From: Glaciecola sp. UBA1851
Lineage (GTDB): Bacteria > Pseudomonadota > Gammaproteobacteria > Enterobacterales > Alteromonadaceae
Direction of reading: 5' to 3'
Assembly: GCA_002338515.1 (NCBI GenBank)
Contig: DDIL01000005.1
Coordinates: forward strand, 1 to 39,155
DNA: 39,155 bases
The notes beneath the pieces are model-generated. The model made no database searches, was not told the DNA's origin, and was given only the letters and a program-made list of their open reading frames with translations. The position numbers and the translations under genes were made by a program. Positions 1 to 7,732 of the stretch are shown here, in pieces. Position 1 is the first letter of the stretch. Each line of letters begins with the position of its first letter.

Positions 1-2
1 TG

Positions 3-83
3 GCTTATACCATTTATGGTTTTTGGGTAATGCGCGGACGAATCAAACAGTCTGATTTAAACAAATCACACGCAATCTATTAA
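3..83 (+). CDS. cydB: Cytochrome bd ubiquinol oxidase subunit II, C-terminal end (partial)
   Basis: The window opens inside this gene; only the last 26 codons are present, reading AYTIYGFWVMRGRI and then a polar tail before TAA at 81-83. That hydrophobic helix followed by a short basic tail is the usual end of CydB, the integral membrane subunit of the cytochrome bd quinol oxidase. The identification rests mostly on what follows: a CydX-like micropeptide starts 15 bp downstream with an AAGGA ribosome binding site, and cydD and cydC come next. Everything upstream, including cydA, lies outside the window. Partial by position, not by mutation. Confidence 0.8.
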   Translation, partial: AYTIYGFWVMRGRIKQSDLNKSHAIY

Positions 84-97
84 TTAAGGAGCACAGT

Positions 98-211
98 ATG
101 TGGTATTTCACTTGGATATTAGGCGTTTTATTAGCGTGTTCATTCGGCATTATTAATGCGATGTGGCTCGAGTCTACAGAAGATATGGATAGAGCGGACG
201 AATCGCAATGA
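98..211 (+). CDS. cydX: Cytochrome bd oxidase small subunit CydX
   Basis: A 37-residue single-pass membrane peptide starting MWYFTWILGVLLAC and continuing into NAMWLE, the hallmark of CydX/YbgT, the small subunit that stabilises the haem b595/d site of the bd oxidase. AAGGAG (86-91) gives a good ribosome binding site 6 bp before ATG 98. After the transmembrane segment (about residues 4-25) the tail is acidic and polar, as usual in the family. The stop codon overlaps the cydD start (ATGA, 208-211), implying translational coupling. It is too short for most ORF callers and easily missed. Confidence 0.92.
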   Translation: MWYFTWILGVLLACSFGIINAMWLESTEDMDRADESQ

Positions 212-1818
212 ACACACATGCAACATCACCTGCTAGCGATGCCAATACATGGTTAACGCAACAGTCAAAGCAAGCTAGAGTGTCACAGCTGCAGGTGTTC
301 GTTGTTCGTTTAGCACAGCTTGCTGCTCAAATTAGTGCATTTTGGTTTTTGGCTTCCATTGTGCATCGCGTTGTGGTTCAGCAGCAAGCCGTCTTTTTCT
401 CAGAACTTTCCCCTCTTATTGTTGCCATGCTGTGTTGGGCGATCTTAGCTTACTTGCAAGATTGGATGGGTAATAGGATGAAGTCTATTCTAGAGCAGTC
501 GCTTGAAGACTCAATCCATCAACGATTAAAGTCAAATCAAGTTGCGCTAACTAGACGATTCTCAAGCACGTTTTGGCAGCAGCTTTTCTTAAACAATATT
601 AGCGATATCGGCGACTACTTAACCCAATATAGTGTGCAAAAATGGTTAGCCGGTATTGGTCCTGTTGTGGTGCTATTGGTTATTACCCCAATCAACTACG
701 TAGTGGCAATTGCACTGTTTGTCACTATGCCAGTAGTGCCACTTTTTATGATTTTAGTCGGTAAGGGTGCGGCGTCATTACATCGAAAGCACTTTGTTGC
801 CTTAGAAAGACTCGGCGATATGTTTTCTGACCGACTAAAAGCGTTATCTTTGATAACCGTTACTGGTCAACATCATAATCAAGTCAATCGATTGAGTGAT
901 GCGAGTGAAATTGTTAACCGTAAAACTATGCAAGTTGTATCAGTGGCGTTTTTATCTACTACGGTACTAGACTTTTTTGCAACCGTATCTATTGCCTTGG
1001 TAGCTGTCTTTATTGGCTTCACCATGTTAGGCGAGTTATCAATTGGCCCGCAAATTACTTTGCACTCTGGTTTGTTTATGCTCTTAGTATCCCCTTTACT
1101 ATTTTCTGAAATGCGAACTTTAGGGCGTTTTTATCACCAAAAATCAAAGGCTGAGGCTGCTGCACAGCGATTTGTTGACGTGTTTAAGAACGACTCTATT
1201 CAGCCGAAAAATTCGACATTCAATGGTATTGCTTGGCTCAATTTTAAAGTTTGTGAGCCATCCATTAAGGCGAAGCAATTATGTATTAATGAAAAAGATT
1301 GGATTTATCTTATTGGGCCATCGGGTAGCGGTAAAACGGTTTTACTTGAAGCACTATGTGGTTTTAGGCAAGCCAGTCATTCCTTAAGCGGCAATGTCGC
1401 CTTATTGAGTCAGCATGTTGCTTTACTTGATAAATCCTTGCGCAATAATTTAACGTTAGGGAAACTGAATTTATCGGATAGCCAGTTAATTCAATCGTTA
1501 GAGGAAGTTGGTTTAAATGAATGGTATACGCATTTAACCGAAGGCTTAGATGCTGAGCTTTCTGATTATCCAGCCCTTTCTGGCGGTGAAGCTCAACGTT
1601 TAGCACTGGCAAGAATACTACTTCATAATAAAGATATTGTGTTGTTAGACGAACCTACCGCCCATTTAACCGAGAAGCAGCATAACGATTTATCAAAACT
1701 CATTCACAAAAAATTGTATTCAAAAACGGTAATTTGGGCGTCTCATAAGCCTTTACCTAGTGACTGGTTTTGCCAGAGTTGGTTTATTAATTCTGGCGTG
1801 ATTGAGGTGACAAAATGA
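208..1818 (+). CDS. cydD: Thiol reductant ABC exporter subunit CydD
   Basis: A 536-residue half-size ABC exporter. Residues about 25-310 form the six-helix transmembrane region and residues about 340-536 the nucleotide-binding domain, with Walker A GPSGSGKT, signature LSGGEAQRLALARILL and Walker B IVLLDEPTAHL. With CydC it forms the inner-membrane heterodimer that exports glutathione/cysteine or handles haem during assembly of cytochrome bd. It overlaps cydX by 4 bp at the start and cydC by 4 bp at the end (ATGA at 1815-1818), consistent with one transcript from cydB onward. It is somewhat shorter than the E. coli protein (about 588 residues), mostly in the linker. The assignment depends on the context of cydB, cydX and cydC as well as on the domains. 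Confidence 0.93.
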   Translation: MNTHATSPASDANTWLTQQSKQARVSQLQVFVVRLAQLAAQISAFWFLASIVHRVVVQQQAVFFSELSPLIVAMLCWAILAYLQDWMGNRMKSILEQSLEDSIHQRLKSNQVALTRRFSSTFWQQLFLNNISDIGDYLTQYSVQKWLAGIGPVVVLLVITPINYVVAIALFVTMPVVPLFMILVGKGAASLHRKHFVALERLGDMFSDRLKALSLITVTGQHHNQVNRLSDASEIVNRKTMQVVSVAFLSTTVLDFFATVSIALVAVFIGFTMLGELSIGPQITLHSGLFMLLVSPLLFSEMRTLGRFYHQKSKAEAAAQRFVDVFKNDSIQPKNSTFNGIAWLNFKVCEPSIKAKQLCINEKDWIYLIGPSGSGKTVLLEALCGFRQASHSLSGNVALLSQHVALLDKSLRNNLTLGKLNLSDSQLIQSLEEVGLNEWYTHLTEGLDAELSDYPALSGGEAQRLALARILLHNKDIVLLDEPTAHLTEKQHNDLSKLIHKKLYSKTVIWASHKPLPSDWFCQSWFINSGVIEVTK

Positions 1819-3413
1819 ACTCAGTAAAAAGGCAACCATCGGCCTTTAAACTCTTTGTAACCCTTGCTTTAGCCATTGTGCACTTGCTTGCTGGATTTTC
1901 AATTTTGTTGGTCTCATCTTGGTTCATTGCCGCTTGCAGTATTGCAGGTGTTGGTTTTAACTATATGCTTCCAGCTGTTGTAATAAGAGCGCTAGCCTTA
2001 ATTAGAATAAGCTCTGGCTATTTTTCTATGCTAGTTGGTCATTATCACTTGCTCTCTAATTTGGCGATGATTCGTTTAAATCTTTTTGCCAGTTTAGAAA
2101 ATAAGGTAACTGTTTCAAGACAGTCGTCGTTAGACGCACTTAATCATCAAAGTGAGGAAGTAGCGTCCATTTGGATTTCATGGGTAGGGCAAAACGCAGG
2201 GGCATTATTATCACTGGTTTGTCTAAATGTAATTAGCTTTATTTTTATCCCATCAATAAGCAACATTATTGTGTTGTTTAGTGGTGCTTTTGTCATTATT
2301 TACTGTGTTTTATTATGGTCAATGATTCAAAGTAGTAGCGAGTTGGTAAGTGCTAAAGAGGCGTTTCAATTTGATATGGTCAAACATATTGAATGCGCTT
2401 CTTTATGGCATTTATACCAAGAATACGATGTAAATCCTCCTCGATTACGTGTACTAATTGATTTAGAAAAAAAGTTAAAATTAAGAGTAAGACTGGCGGC
2501 ATTTAGTTTGTTTGTTGCTGCTATTGCGTGTATTTCCGTTATTTTTTCTTTATACAGTGCACCGCTCTTAGGAAATCCGATATTTGTGCTTATCCCAATA
2601 ACATTACTTAGCATTAACGATTGGTTGAGCCCAACTTTAAATAGTCTAAATCAGTTGTTGAAATTTAAAGAAGCAAAAAAAGCAATTGATTCAACAAGTA
2701 AAAATTTAAGCGTTCTAAAAACAAACCATGCAAGTATTTTAGGTTTTGAGCTTCGAAATTTTAGACCTTGCAACACAAGAATGAATGCAATCAATGCCCG
2801 TTTTAATTCTAGTGGGGCACATATTATTACTGGTGGTTCAGGGTCGGGTAAAAGTCGTTTTTTACAAGCTTTAATGGGGTTAATTCCTTTTGAAGGAAAC
2901 CGAGGTGTGCTTACATCGAATACAACAACTAACCTTCTTTCTACAACTAACAATACATTATTAACTGATTGCTTTTATGTTGAGCAGTTCCCTTATATTT
3001 TATCGGATACCTTGCGTAGTAACCTATTAATTGTGAACACGCAGGCAACCGAGAACCAGCTTATTCATTGTCTGAATTTGGTGGGCTTAGGTCATTTGAG
3101 AAATTTAGAAGAATGGCTAGGTGAAAATGGAAGACAACTTTCAGGTGGAGAGATGAAACGAATAGGATTAGCAAGAGCATTGCTATCAAAAAGTAGTGCA
3201 ATTTTAATAGATGAGCCATTTGAAGCTCTAGATCAAAGTAATATTCGTTTAGTTGTGAAATTATTAAATAAACTAGCGATGGAAAAAATAATTTTGGTGG
3301 CCACTCATATTATTCCCAAAGAGCTTAACATTGGGCAACGTGTTTCTTTAGACGATAACTTTTCCGATATACAAAGCAACACTTTATCCACAGGGGTATT
3401 AAAAAATGAATAA
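1815..3413 (+). CDS. cydC: Thiol reductant ABC exporter subunit CydC
   Basis: A 532-residue ABC transporter half-molecule. Hydrophobic helices fill about residues 10-290. The nucleotide-binding domain has Walker A GGSGSGKS, signature QLSGGEMKRIGLARALL and Walker B AILIDEPFEALD. It pairs with CydD in the inner membrane; the exporter is needed for mature cytochrome bd and periplasmic cytochromes. The start overlaps the cydD stop by 4 bp, and the last 8 bp (3406-3413) overlap the start of the next gene, a persulfide dioxygenase-like protein. That overlap ties the respiratory genes to a sulfur-oxidation module. The protein is shorter than E. coli CydC (about 573 residues), but no catalytic motif is missing. 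Confidence 0.92.
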   Translation: MNSVKRQPSAFKLFVTLALAIVHLLAGFSILLVSSWFIAACSIAGVGFNYMLPAVVIRALALIRISSGYFSMLVGHYHLLSNLAMIRLNLFASLENKVTVSRQSSLDALNHQSEEVASIWISWVGQNAGALLSLVCLNVISFIFIPSISNIIVLFSGAFVIIYCVLLWSMIQSSSELVSAKEAFQFDMVKHIECASLWHLYQEYDVNPPRLRVLIDLEKKLKLRVRLAAFSLFVAAIACISVIFSLYSAPLLGNPIFVLIPITLLSINDWLSPTLNSLNQLLKFKEAKKAIDSTSKNLSVLKTNHASILGFELRNFRPCNTRMNAINARFNSSGAHIITGGSGSGKSRFLQALMGLIPFEGNRGVLTSNTTTNLLSTTNNTLLTDCFYVEQFPYILSDTLRSNLLIVNTQATENQLIHCLNLVGLGHLRNLEEWLGENGRQLSGGEMKRIGLARALLSKSSAILIDEPFEALDQSNIRLVVKLLNKLAMEKIILVATHIIPKELNIGQRVSLDDNFSDIQSNTLSTGVLKNE

Positions 3414-4278
3414 ATTAGGCGTGCGTCCATTTTTTGATAAAGAGACTCATACTGTTACTTATGTTGTAACAGACAATGCAAGTAAGCATGCTGCTGTTAT
3501 CGACCCGGTACTCAATTTCAACGCTAGTACAGGTGGCCTTTGTTCTTGTTCTGCAGACAAAATAATTGAGTATTTAGATGATAATAACTTGCAGCTTGAA
3601 TGGATATTAGAAACTCATGCGCATTCTGATCACTTAACGGCTTCAAAATATCTAAAGGAAAAACGTGGTGGACAAATAGGGATAGGCGAACATATTAAAA
3701 AAGTACAAAGTACGTTTAAAAAGACCTTCAATTATAATAGTGAGATGCCTTGTGATGGCAGCCAATTTGACCAATTGTTTGAAGATGGTGAAGTTATCTA
3801 TTTAGGTCATATAGCCATTGAAATTATGCATACTCCAGGTCACACCCCAGCATGTGTTAGCTATAAATTTGAAGATACAATATTTGTAGGAGACACCTTG
3901 TTTATGCCCGACTATGGAACGGCAAGAGCAGACTTTCCCAATGGAAGTGCTAGGTCACTGTATCAGTCAATTCAGCGTATTTTATCCTTACCTAATTCTA
4001 CAAGAATGTTTGTTGGTCACGACTATAAAACCAATACAAAACGAAATTATGCTTGGGAAACATCAGTACTTCAACAAAAGCGAAATAATATTCATTTAAA
4101 AGATGGTATGACGGAACAAGCGTTCATTAAACTGCGAAATGCTAAAGATGCCACGCTAGAGGTTCCCAAACTTTTAATGTCGGCTATGCAGGTAAATATT
4201 AGAGCAGGGTGTTTACCAGAAAAAGAAGATAATGGGGTCAGCTACTTAAAAATGCCATTAGTTTTAGAATTAAGTTAA
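3406..4278 (+). CDS. MBL-fold persulfide dioxygenase-like protein (ETHE1/Blh type)
   Basis: A 290-residue cytoplasmic metallo-beta-lactamase-fold protein. The metal motif is THAHSDH (H71, H73, D75, H76), with H146 in TPGHTPA, D163 in VGDTLF and H205 in VGHDY. GTARADFPNGSA resembles the ETHE1/Blh substrate-pocket motif. In this family a mononuclear non-haem iron oxidises glutathione persulfide to sulfite; a glyoxalase II-like activity is the main alternative. The start overlaps cydC by 8 bp, and the next genes (DUF442 protein, cytochrome c'-like protein, ArsR regulator) are the partners seen in BigR/SqrR-controlled sulfide operons. That context favours persulfide dioxygenase over generic hydrolase. 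Function is inferred; the fold is clear. Confidence 0.82.
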   Translation: MNKLGVRPFFDKETHTVTYVVTDNASKHAAVIDPVLNFNASTGGLCSCSADKIIEYLDDNNLQLEWILETHAHSDHLTASKYLKEKRGGQIGIGEHIKKVQSTFKKTFNYNSEMPCDGSQFDQLFEDGEVIYLGHIAIEIMHTPGHTPACVSYKFEDTIFVGDTLFMPDYGTARADFPNGSARSLYQSIQRILSLPNSTRMFVGHDYKTNTKRNYAWETSVLQQKRNNIHLKDGMTEQAFIKLRNAKDATLEVPKLLMSAMQVNIRAGCLPEKEDNGVSYLKMPLVLELS

Positions 4279-4295
4279 AAAATAGGAGAGAAACC

Positions 4296-4706
4296 ATGAC
4301 GTTTGCATTAATTACTGATGAATTTTCAGTTTCAGGCGAGTTAACCGAGCAAGACTTTACTACTTTAAATAAGCTAGGCGTTTCTATGCTAATCAATGCT
4401 AGACCTGATAACGAAAATGATGGTCAGAAAAATGATGAAGATTTCAAAATATTGTGTGAAGCACATGGTATTGAATATGTACATGTACCCGTAAAGCCGG
4501 GTCAGTATTCACAAAATGATATTGAAAAAGTGGCAAACGCATTTAATGCGGCCAGTGGGAAAGTGCATGGGCTTTGTAAAACAGGCGCAAGAGCAGCGCA
4601 TTTATGGGCGCTCTCACAAAAAGAAGCGAAGTGTTTTGACGAACTACAGAAAAAAGCTCAAGCGCAAGGTTACGACTTAACTATGATTAAAAATCATTTT
4701 GAATAG
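4296..4706 (+). CDS. DUF442/TIGR01244-type sulfur transferase or phosphatase-like protein
   Basis: A 136-residue soluble protein of the dual-specificity-phosphatase-like DUF442 family. In Blh proteins this domain is fused to a persulfide dioxygenase; here it is a separate gene 17 bp downstream of one. The active-site loop is visible as CKTGARAAHLWA, a C-x5-R loop with the nucleophilic Cys and phosphate/persulfide-binding Arg, preceded by VSMLINARPDNEND, a conserved family segment. The family is thought to transfer sulfane sulfur (rhodanese-like) during H2S oxidation, though the reaction is not proven for most members. AGGAGAG just before ATG 4296 is a good ribosome binding site. Family membership is sure; the biochemical role is inferred from its neighbours. 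Confidence 0.82.
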   Translation: MTFALITDEFSVSGELTEQDFTTLNKLGVSMLINARPDNENDGQKNDEDFKILCEAHGIEYVHVPVKPGQYSQNDIEKVANAFNAASGKVHGLCKTGARAAHLWALSQKEAKCFDELQKKAQAQGYDLTMIKNHFE

Positions 4707-4709
4707 ACT

Positions 4710-5129
4710 ATGAAAAAACTAATTATTAGCTTGTTACTTTATGTTTCGTTTAGTGTTTTGGCCAATCAGAATGCTACTGAAATAGACAATAGAATAGTGA
4801 TTGAGTTAGAGCAGGAGCAAAAAGTGTTTGTTCTCTTACGTATGCGAAAAATGCTTGAAACTCTCACTAAAATGCAGGTTAAGTTACTTGAAGAAAACCT
4901 AGAGGCAACTCATGACCTAGCGTTAGAATTAATGAGGTTCACCGCTAAAAATCATCCCGATGGGCTAAGAGAGAGGATGCCTTTGCCGTTTCGAGCGATG
5001 AGTCAGTCTATGAACAAAAGCTGGAAAAAATTAAGTAAAAAGCAAACCAATAGCAAGGTTATTCAGCAAGAAATCATTAGCATCATGTCTACTTGTAATG
5101 CTTGTCATCAATCTTATAGAATTGAGTAA
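4710..5129 (+). CDS. Secreted cytochrome c'-like monohaem protein
   Basis: A 139-residue protein with an N-terminal signal peptide (MKKLIISLLLYVSFSVLA, cleavage after about residue 18-19). It has a helical body rich in Leu, Lys and Glu and ends in CNACHQSYRIE. A CxxCH haem motif at the extreme C terminus followed by xxYR is the hallmark of the four-helix-bundle cytochrome c' family, whose five-coordinate haem binds NO, CO or electron-transfer partners. It is periplasmic if exported. The gene starts 3 bp after the upstream stop and ends 2 bp before the ArsR gene, so it belongs to the same operon. In this setting it may accept electrons from sulfide oxidation or bind NO/sulfide; that role is inference. 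Confidence 0.72.
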   Translation: MKKLIISLLLYVSFSVLANQNATEIDNRIVIELEQEQKVFVLLRMRKMLETLTKMQVKLLEENLEATHDLALELMRFTAKNHPDGLRERMPLPFRAMSQSMNKSWKKLSKKQTNSKVIQQEIISIMSTCNACHQSYRIE

Positions 5130-5131
5130 TA

Positions 5132-5434
5132 ATGAATATAAAAGAGTTTGAAGTTCAAAATGATAGTGCATTAATAAGCTTAAAAGCAATGGCGAATAAA
5201 TACAGATTGGGTATCTTATATTTATTAACCGAGCGTGATCAAAGCGTAAACGATTTAGCTTTGACTCTAGAATTACCGCAGCCGGTGGTGTCCCAACACC
5301 TTAAAGTATTGAAGGCTGCTGATATGGTATGTTTCACTAAAGACGGTGCGCAGCATAGTTATCGATTAGATAAAAAACAACTTGTCATGTCAGCCATGAT
5401 TTTCAAATTGTTTAACATAGAAACAGTCATTTAA
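5132..5434 (+). CDS. ArsR/SmtB-family regulator, BigR/SqrR-like
   Basis: A 100-residue winged-helix regulator. The helix-turn-helix is VNDLALTLELPQPVVSQHLKVLKAADMV (about residues 39-66) and the wing is FTKDGAQHSYRL. It ends the sulfide-oxidation operon, matching BigR/SqrR/YgaV repressors that sense persulfides through a pair of cysteines. Only one cysteine is present (C67); the N-terminal partner expected near residues 27-32 is replaced in LGILYLLTE. Thus either the sensing chemistry differs or the protein senses another signal. It probably autoregulates the operon, but no operator could be picked out with confidence. The gene is followed by 101 bp of non-coding sequence before the phosphonate genes. 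Confidence 0.82.
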   Translation: MNIKEFEVQNDSALISLKAMANKYRLGILYLLTERDQSVNDLALTLELPQPVVSQHLKVLKAADMVCFTKDGAQHSYRLDKKQLVMSAMIFKLFNIETVI

Positions 5435-5535
5435 ACTGCACTTGGCCTTCTAATAAATGCAAGGAATAATGGCGTATGGTGTAGTTGGTTCATATTTTGC
5501 TAATGGTTGTATATCTAAACAACTTACTGAAAAAT

Positions 5536-6435
5536 ATGATGAGAAATATTATTCTTTTTGGCGCGGGTGCAGGCTCCAAAAATTATGTGCAGGCATGCAA
5601 AGACAATATCTTAGCGATTGCTGATAACAACTCAGGCAGAGTAGGCGAAACGATAGACAGTATCCCTATTATTGCGCCAAGTAGTATTGGTAATTATGCG
5701 TTTGATAATATTGTGATTACTTCGCAATGGGCTGAGGATATTAAGCTTCAACTTGTCAATGAGCTAGGCATACCAATAAGTGATATTGAGGTGCCTGCTA
5801 AGTTTGAGCTTAAAGGAAAAGCCCCAGCTTTTTCGGACCCTGCCACTCTGGAATTAGCGAACAATATATTAAAATCATTGTGTGATAGTGCATATAAAAA
5901 CAGTATCGAACTCTACATTGACTTCGGTACTTTGCTAGGTGTAGCGCGAGATAATACAGTGATGCCATGGGATGATGACATTGATTTTGCTATCACTAAA
6001 GTACCAGACCAAACCTTTCTTAATTGGCTTACTCAATGGCGAACCAGCCATCATTTACCCGTTACATTCGAGGTAGAAACCCGCAAAGATAAACATGACG
6101 ACTTTATTGATTTTGTCCTGAAATTTAGTCACCCCGATTATCAATCATTTCTGACAACTATATGCTACCGGAAAGAAGTGGACGGTCAGTCTTTGCATAT
6201 GCCGAGTTTAGGGCAATGGTTTGCCCCTCAAGTACATTTTTCTTCGCCTGACTATATTGAATGGCAGGGAATTAATGTCCAAGTACCTCATGATTACGAG
6301 AATTATCTTGAGTTTGTTTACGGTGATTGGAAAACACCGAAAAAGAACATGAGCATGACCGATTACGCGAATTTAAACGAATTAAACCACGAAGATGTAA
6401 CCGCTATGGGGATGGTTAGTGAAACAATTAAATAG
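5536..6435 (+). CDS. LicD-family phosphotransferase with N-terminal nucleotide-binding-like domain
   Basis: A 299-residue protein from ATG 5536 (ATG 5539 equally possible; the open frame extends back to TTG 5485, but the homologous part begins at MRNIILFGAGAGS). Residues about 1-95 form a Rossmann-like domain of the kind found in sugar-binding and glycan-modifying enzymes. Residues about 100-299 are LicD, with the nucleotidyltransferase-fold motif DFGTLLGVARDNTVMPWDDD (about 129-148) and the following IDF, which carry the metal-binding acidic residues. LicD proteins transfer phosphocholine or similar groups from CDP-activated donors to cell-surface glycans. The gene overlaps the cytidylyltransferase-PEP mutase gene by 17 bp, so its donor is probably a CMP-activated phosphonate. 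Cytoplasmic or membrane-associated; no signal peptide. Donor and acceptor are inferred. Confidence 0.78.
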   Translation: MMRNIILFGAGAGSKNYVQACKDNILAIADNNSGRVGETIDSIPIIAPSSIGNYAFDNIVITSQWAEDIKLQLVNELGIPISDIEVPAKFELKGKAPAFSDPATLELANNILKSLCDSAYKNSIELYIDFGTLLGVARDNTVMPWDDDIDFAITKVPDQTFLNWLTQWRTSHHLPVTFEVETRKDKHDDFIDFVLKFSHPDYQSFLTTICYRKEVDGQSLHMPSLGQWFAPQVHFSSPDYIEWQGINVQVPHDYENYLEFVYGDWKTPKKNMSMTDYANLNELNHEDVTAMGMVSETIK

Positions 6436-7732
6436 ACAAAATGAAAAGTTAGTTTATGTTGGAATGAGCGCTGACTTAGTGCATCCAGGACATATGAATA
6501 TTTTGAAAGTGGCTGCCGATTATGGTGATTTAGTGGTGGGTTTATTGACCGACAAAGCCATTGCATCATACAAACGATTACCCTATATGGCTTTTGAACA
6601 GCGCAAAGAAGTGATAGAAAATATTAAAGGCGTAACGCAAGTAATTGCCCAAGATACGCTTGATTATCGTCCGAATTTAGAAGCGGTGAAACCAGATTAT
6701 GTTGTGCATGGAGATGATTGGAAAACAGGGGTACAGGCGAAAACGCGGCAACAAGTATTAGATGTTTTAGCGCAATGGGGAGGCGAACTGATAGAACCCT
6801 CTTATACTCACGGTATTTCATCTTCTGCATTGAACCAATCACTAAAAGAAATTGGCACCACGCCTGATATTCGAAGGGGTAGACTAAAGCGTTTAATTCA
6901 AGCTAAGCCTATTGTCAGGATCATGGAATCTCATAATGCACTAAGTGGACTAATTGTTGAAAATGTAAAAGCGGATAATGGTGTTGAATTTGACGGTATG
7001 TGGAGTAGTTCGCTTACCGATTCTACATCAAAAGGTAAACCAGACATTGAAGCGGTAGATGTGAGTTCGCGTATGACTACCGTTAATGAAATTTTTGAAG
7101 TCACCACCAAACCTATGATTTATGACGCTGATACAGGTGGTATTCCAGAACACTTTGCCTTTACCGTTAGAACCCTTGAGCGTACAGGCATTAGTGCTGT
7201 TATTATTGAAGACAAAACCGGATTAAAGAAAAACTCTTTGTTTGGTAATGATGTGGCGCAAACTCAAGATACAATAGAAGGATTTTCTTTAAAAATTGCC
7301 ACAGGCAAAAAAGCGCAAGTGACGAAAGACTTTATGATTATTGCCCGCATTGAAAGTTTAATTCTTGATAAAGGATTAGATGATGCGATTGCCAGAGCAT
7401 TTGCATATATAAAGGCTGGAGCGGATGGCATAATGATCCACTCTCGACAATCGTCCCCAGATGAAATTATTGCGTTTTGTGAACAAATTCGAGCAGAGCA
7501 CACCGATATTCCAATTATTGTTGTACCCACTTCTTTTAATCAAATTACTGCCAAAGAATTAAGTGAAGTAGGTGTAAACGTTGTTATTTATGCCAATCAT
7601 ATGCTTCGCGCAGCCTATCCTGGGATGATGAATGTTGCCCAATCAATTCTTAGTCACGACAGAAGCTTTGAAGCGGAACATCAGTTATTATCTATAAAAG
7701 AAATACTCAATTTGATACCGGGTACTAAATAA
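6419..7732 (+). CDS. pepM: Cytidylyltransferase-phosphoenolpyruvate mutase fusion
   Basis: A 437-residue two-domain enzyme starting at GTG 6419, with a GGGG-type ribosome binding site just upstream. Residues about 10-140 are a TagD-like nucleotidyltransferase with HPGH (22-25) and a C-terminal ISSSALNQ loop. Residues about 145-430 are phosphoenolpyruvate mutase of the isocitrate lyase superfamily, carrying the diagnostic EDKTGLKKNS (264-273) and the metal-binding DADTGG. PEP mutase makes the C-P bond by converting PEP to phosphonopyruvate, and the fused domain likely activates the final phosphonate with CTP. It overlaps the LicD gene by 17 bp, and its stop codon shares one base with the next start. 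All hallmark residues are present. CTP specificity is a family-based guess. Confidence 0.92.
   Translation: MKQLNRQNEKLVYVGMSADLVHPGHMNILKVAADYGDLVVGLLTDKAIASYKRLPYMAFEQRKEVIENIKGVTQVIAQDTLDYRPNLEAVKPDYVVHGDDWKTGVQAKTRQQVLDVLAQWGGELIEPSYTHGISSSALNQSLKEIGTTPDIRRGRLKRLIQAKPIVRIMESHNALSGLIVENVKADNGVEFDGMWSSSLTDSTSKGKPDIEAVDVSSRMTTVNEIFEVTTKPMIYDADTGGIPEHFAFTVRTLERTGISAVIIEDKTGLKKNSLFGNDVAQTQDTIEGFSLKIATGKKAQVTKDFMIIARIESLILDKGLDDAIARAFAYIKAGADGIMIHSRQSSPDEIIAFCEQIRAEHTDIPIIVVPTSFNQITAKELSEVGVNVVIYANHMLRAAYPGMMNVAQSILSHDRSFEAEHQLLSIKEILNLIPGTK

Noticed and set aside
2651..2953. 100-codon - strand frame opposite cydC
   Set aside because: It lies entirely inside the ABC domain of cydC on the other strand and has no start signal or homology.
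5485..5535. N-terminal extension of the LicD frame from TTG 5485
   Set aside because: The extra 17 residues are hydrophobic noise without homology, and the family domain starts at the ATG pair 5536/5539.
5469..5624. A 51-codon frame starting ATG 5469 with AAGGA just upstream
   Set aside because: It overlaps the start of the LicD gene in another frame, ends in low-complexity basic sequence and has no recognisable similarity; the spacing to AAGGA is also too short. Probably chance.
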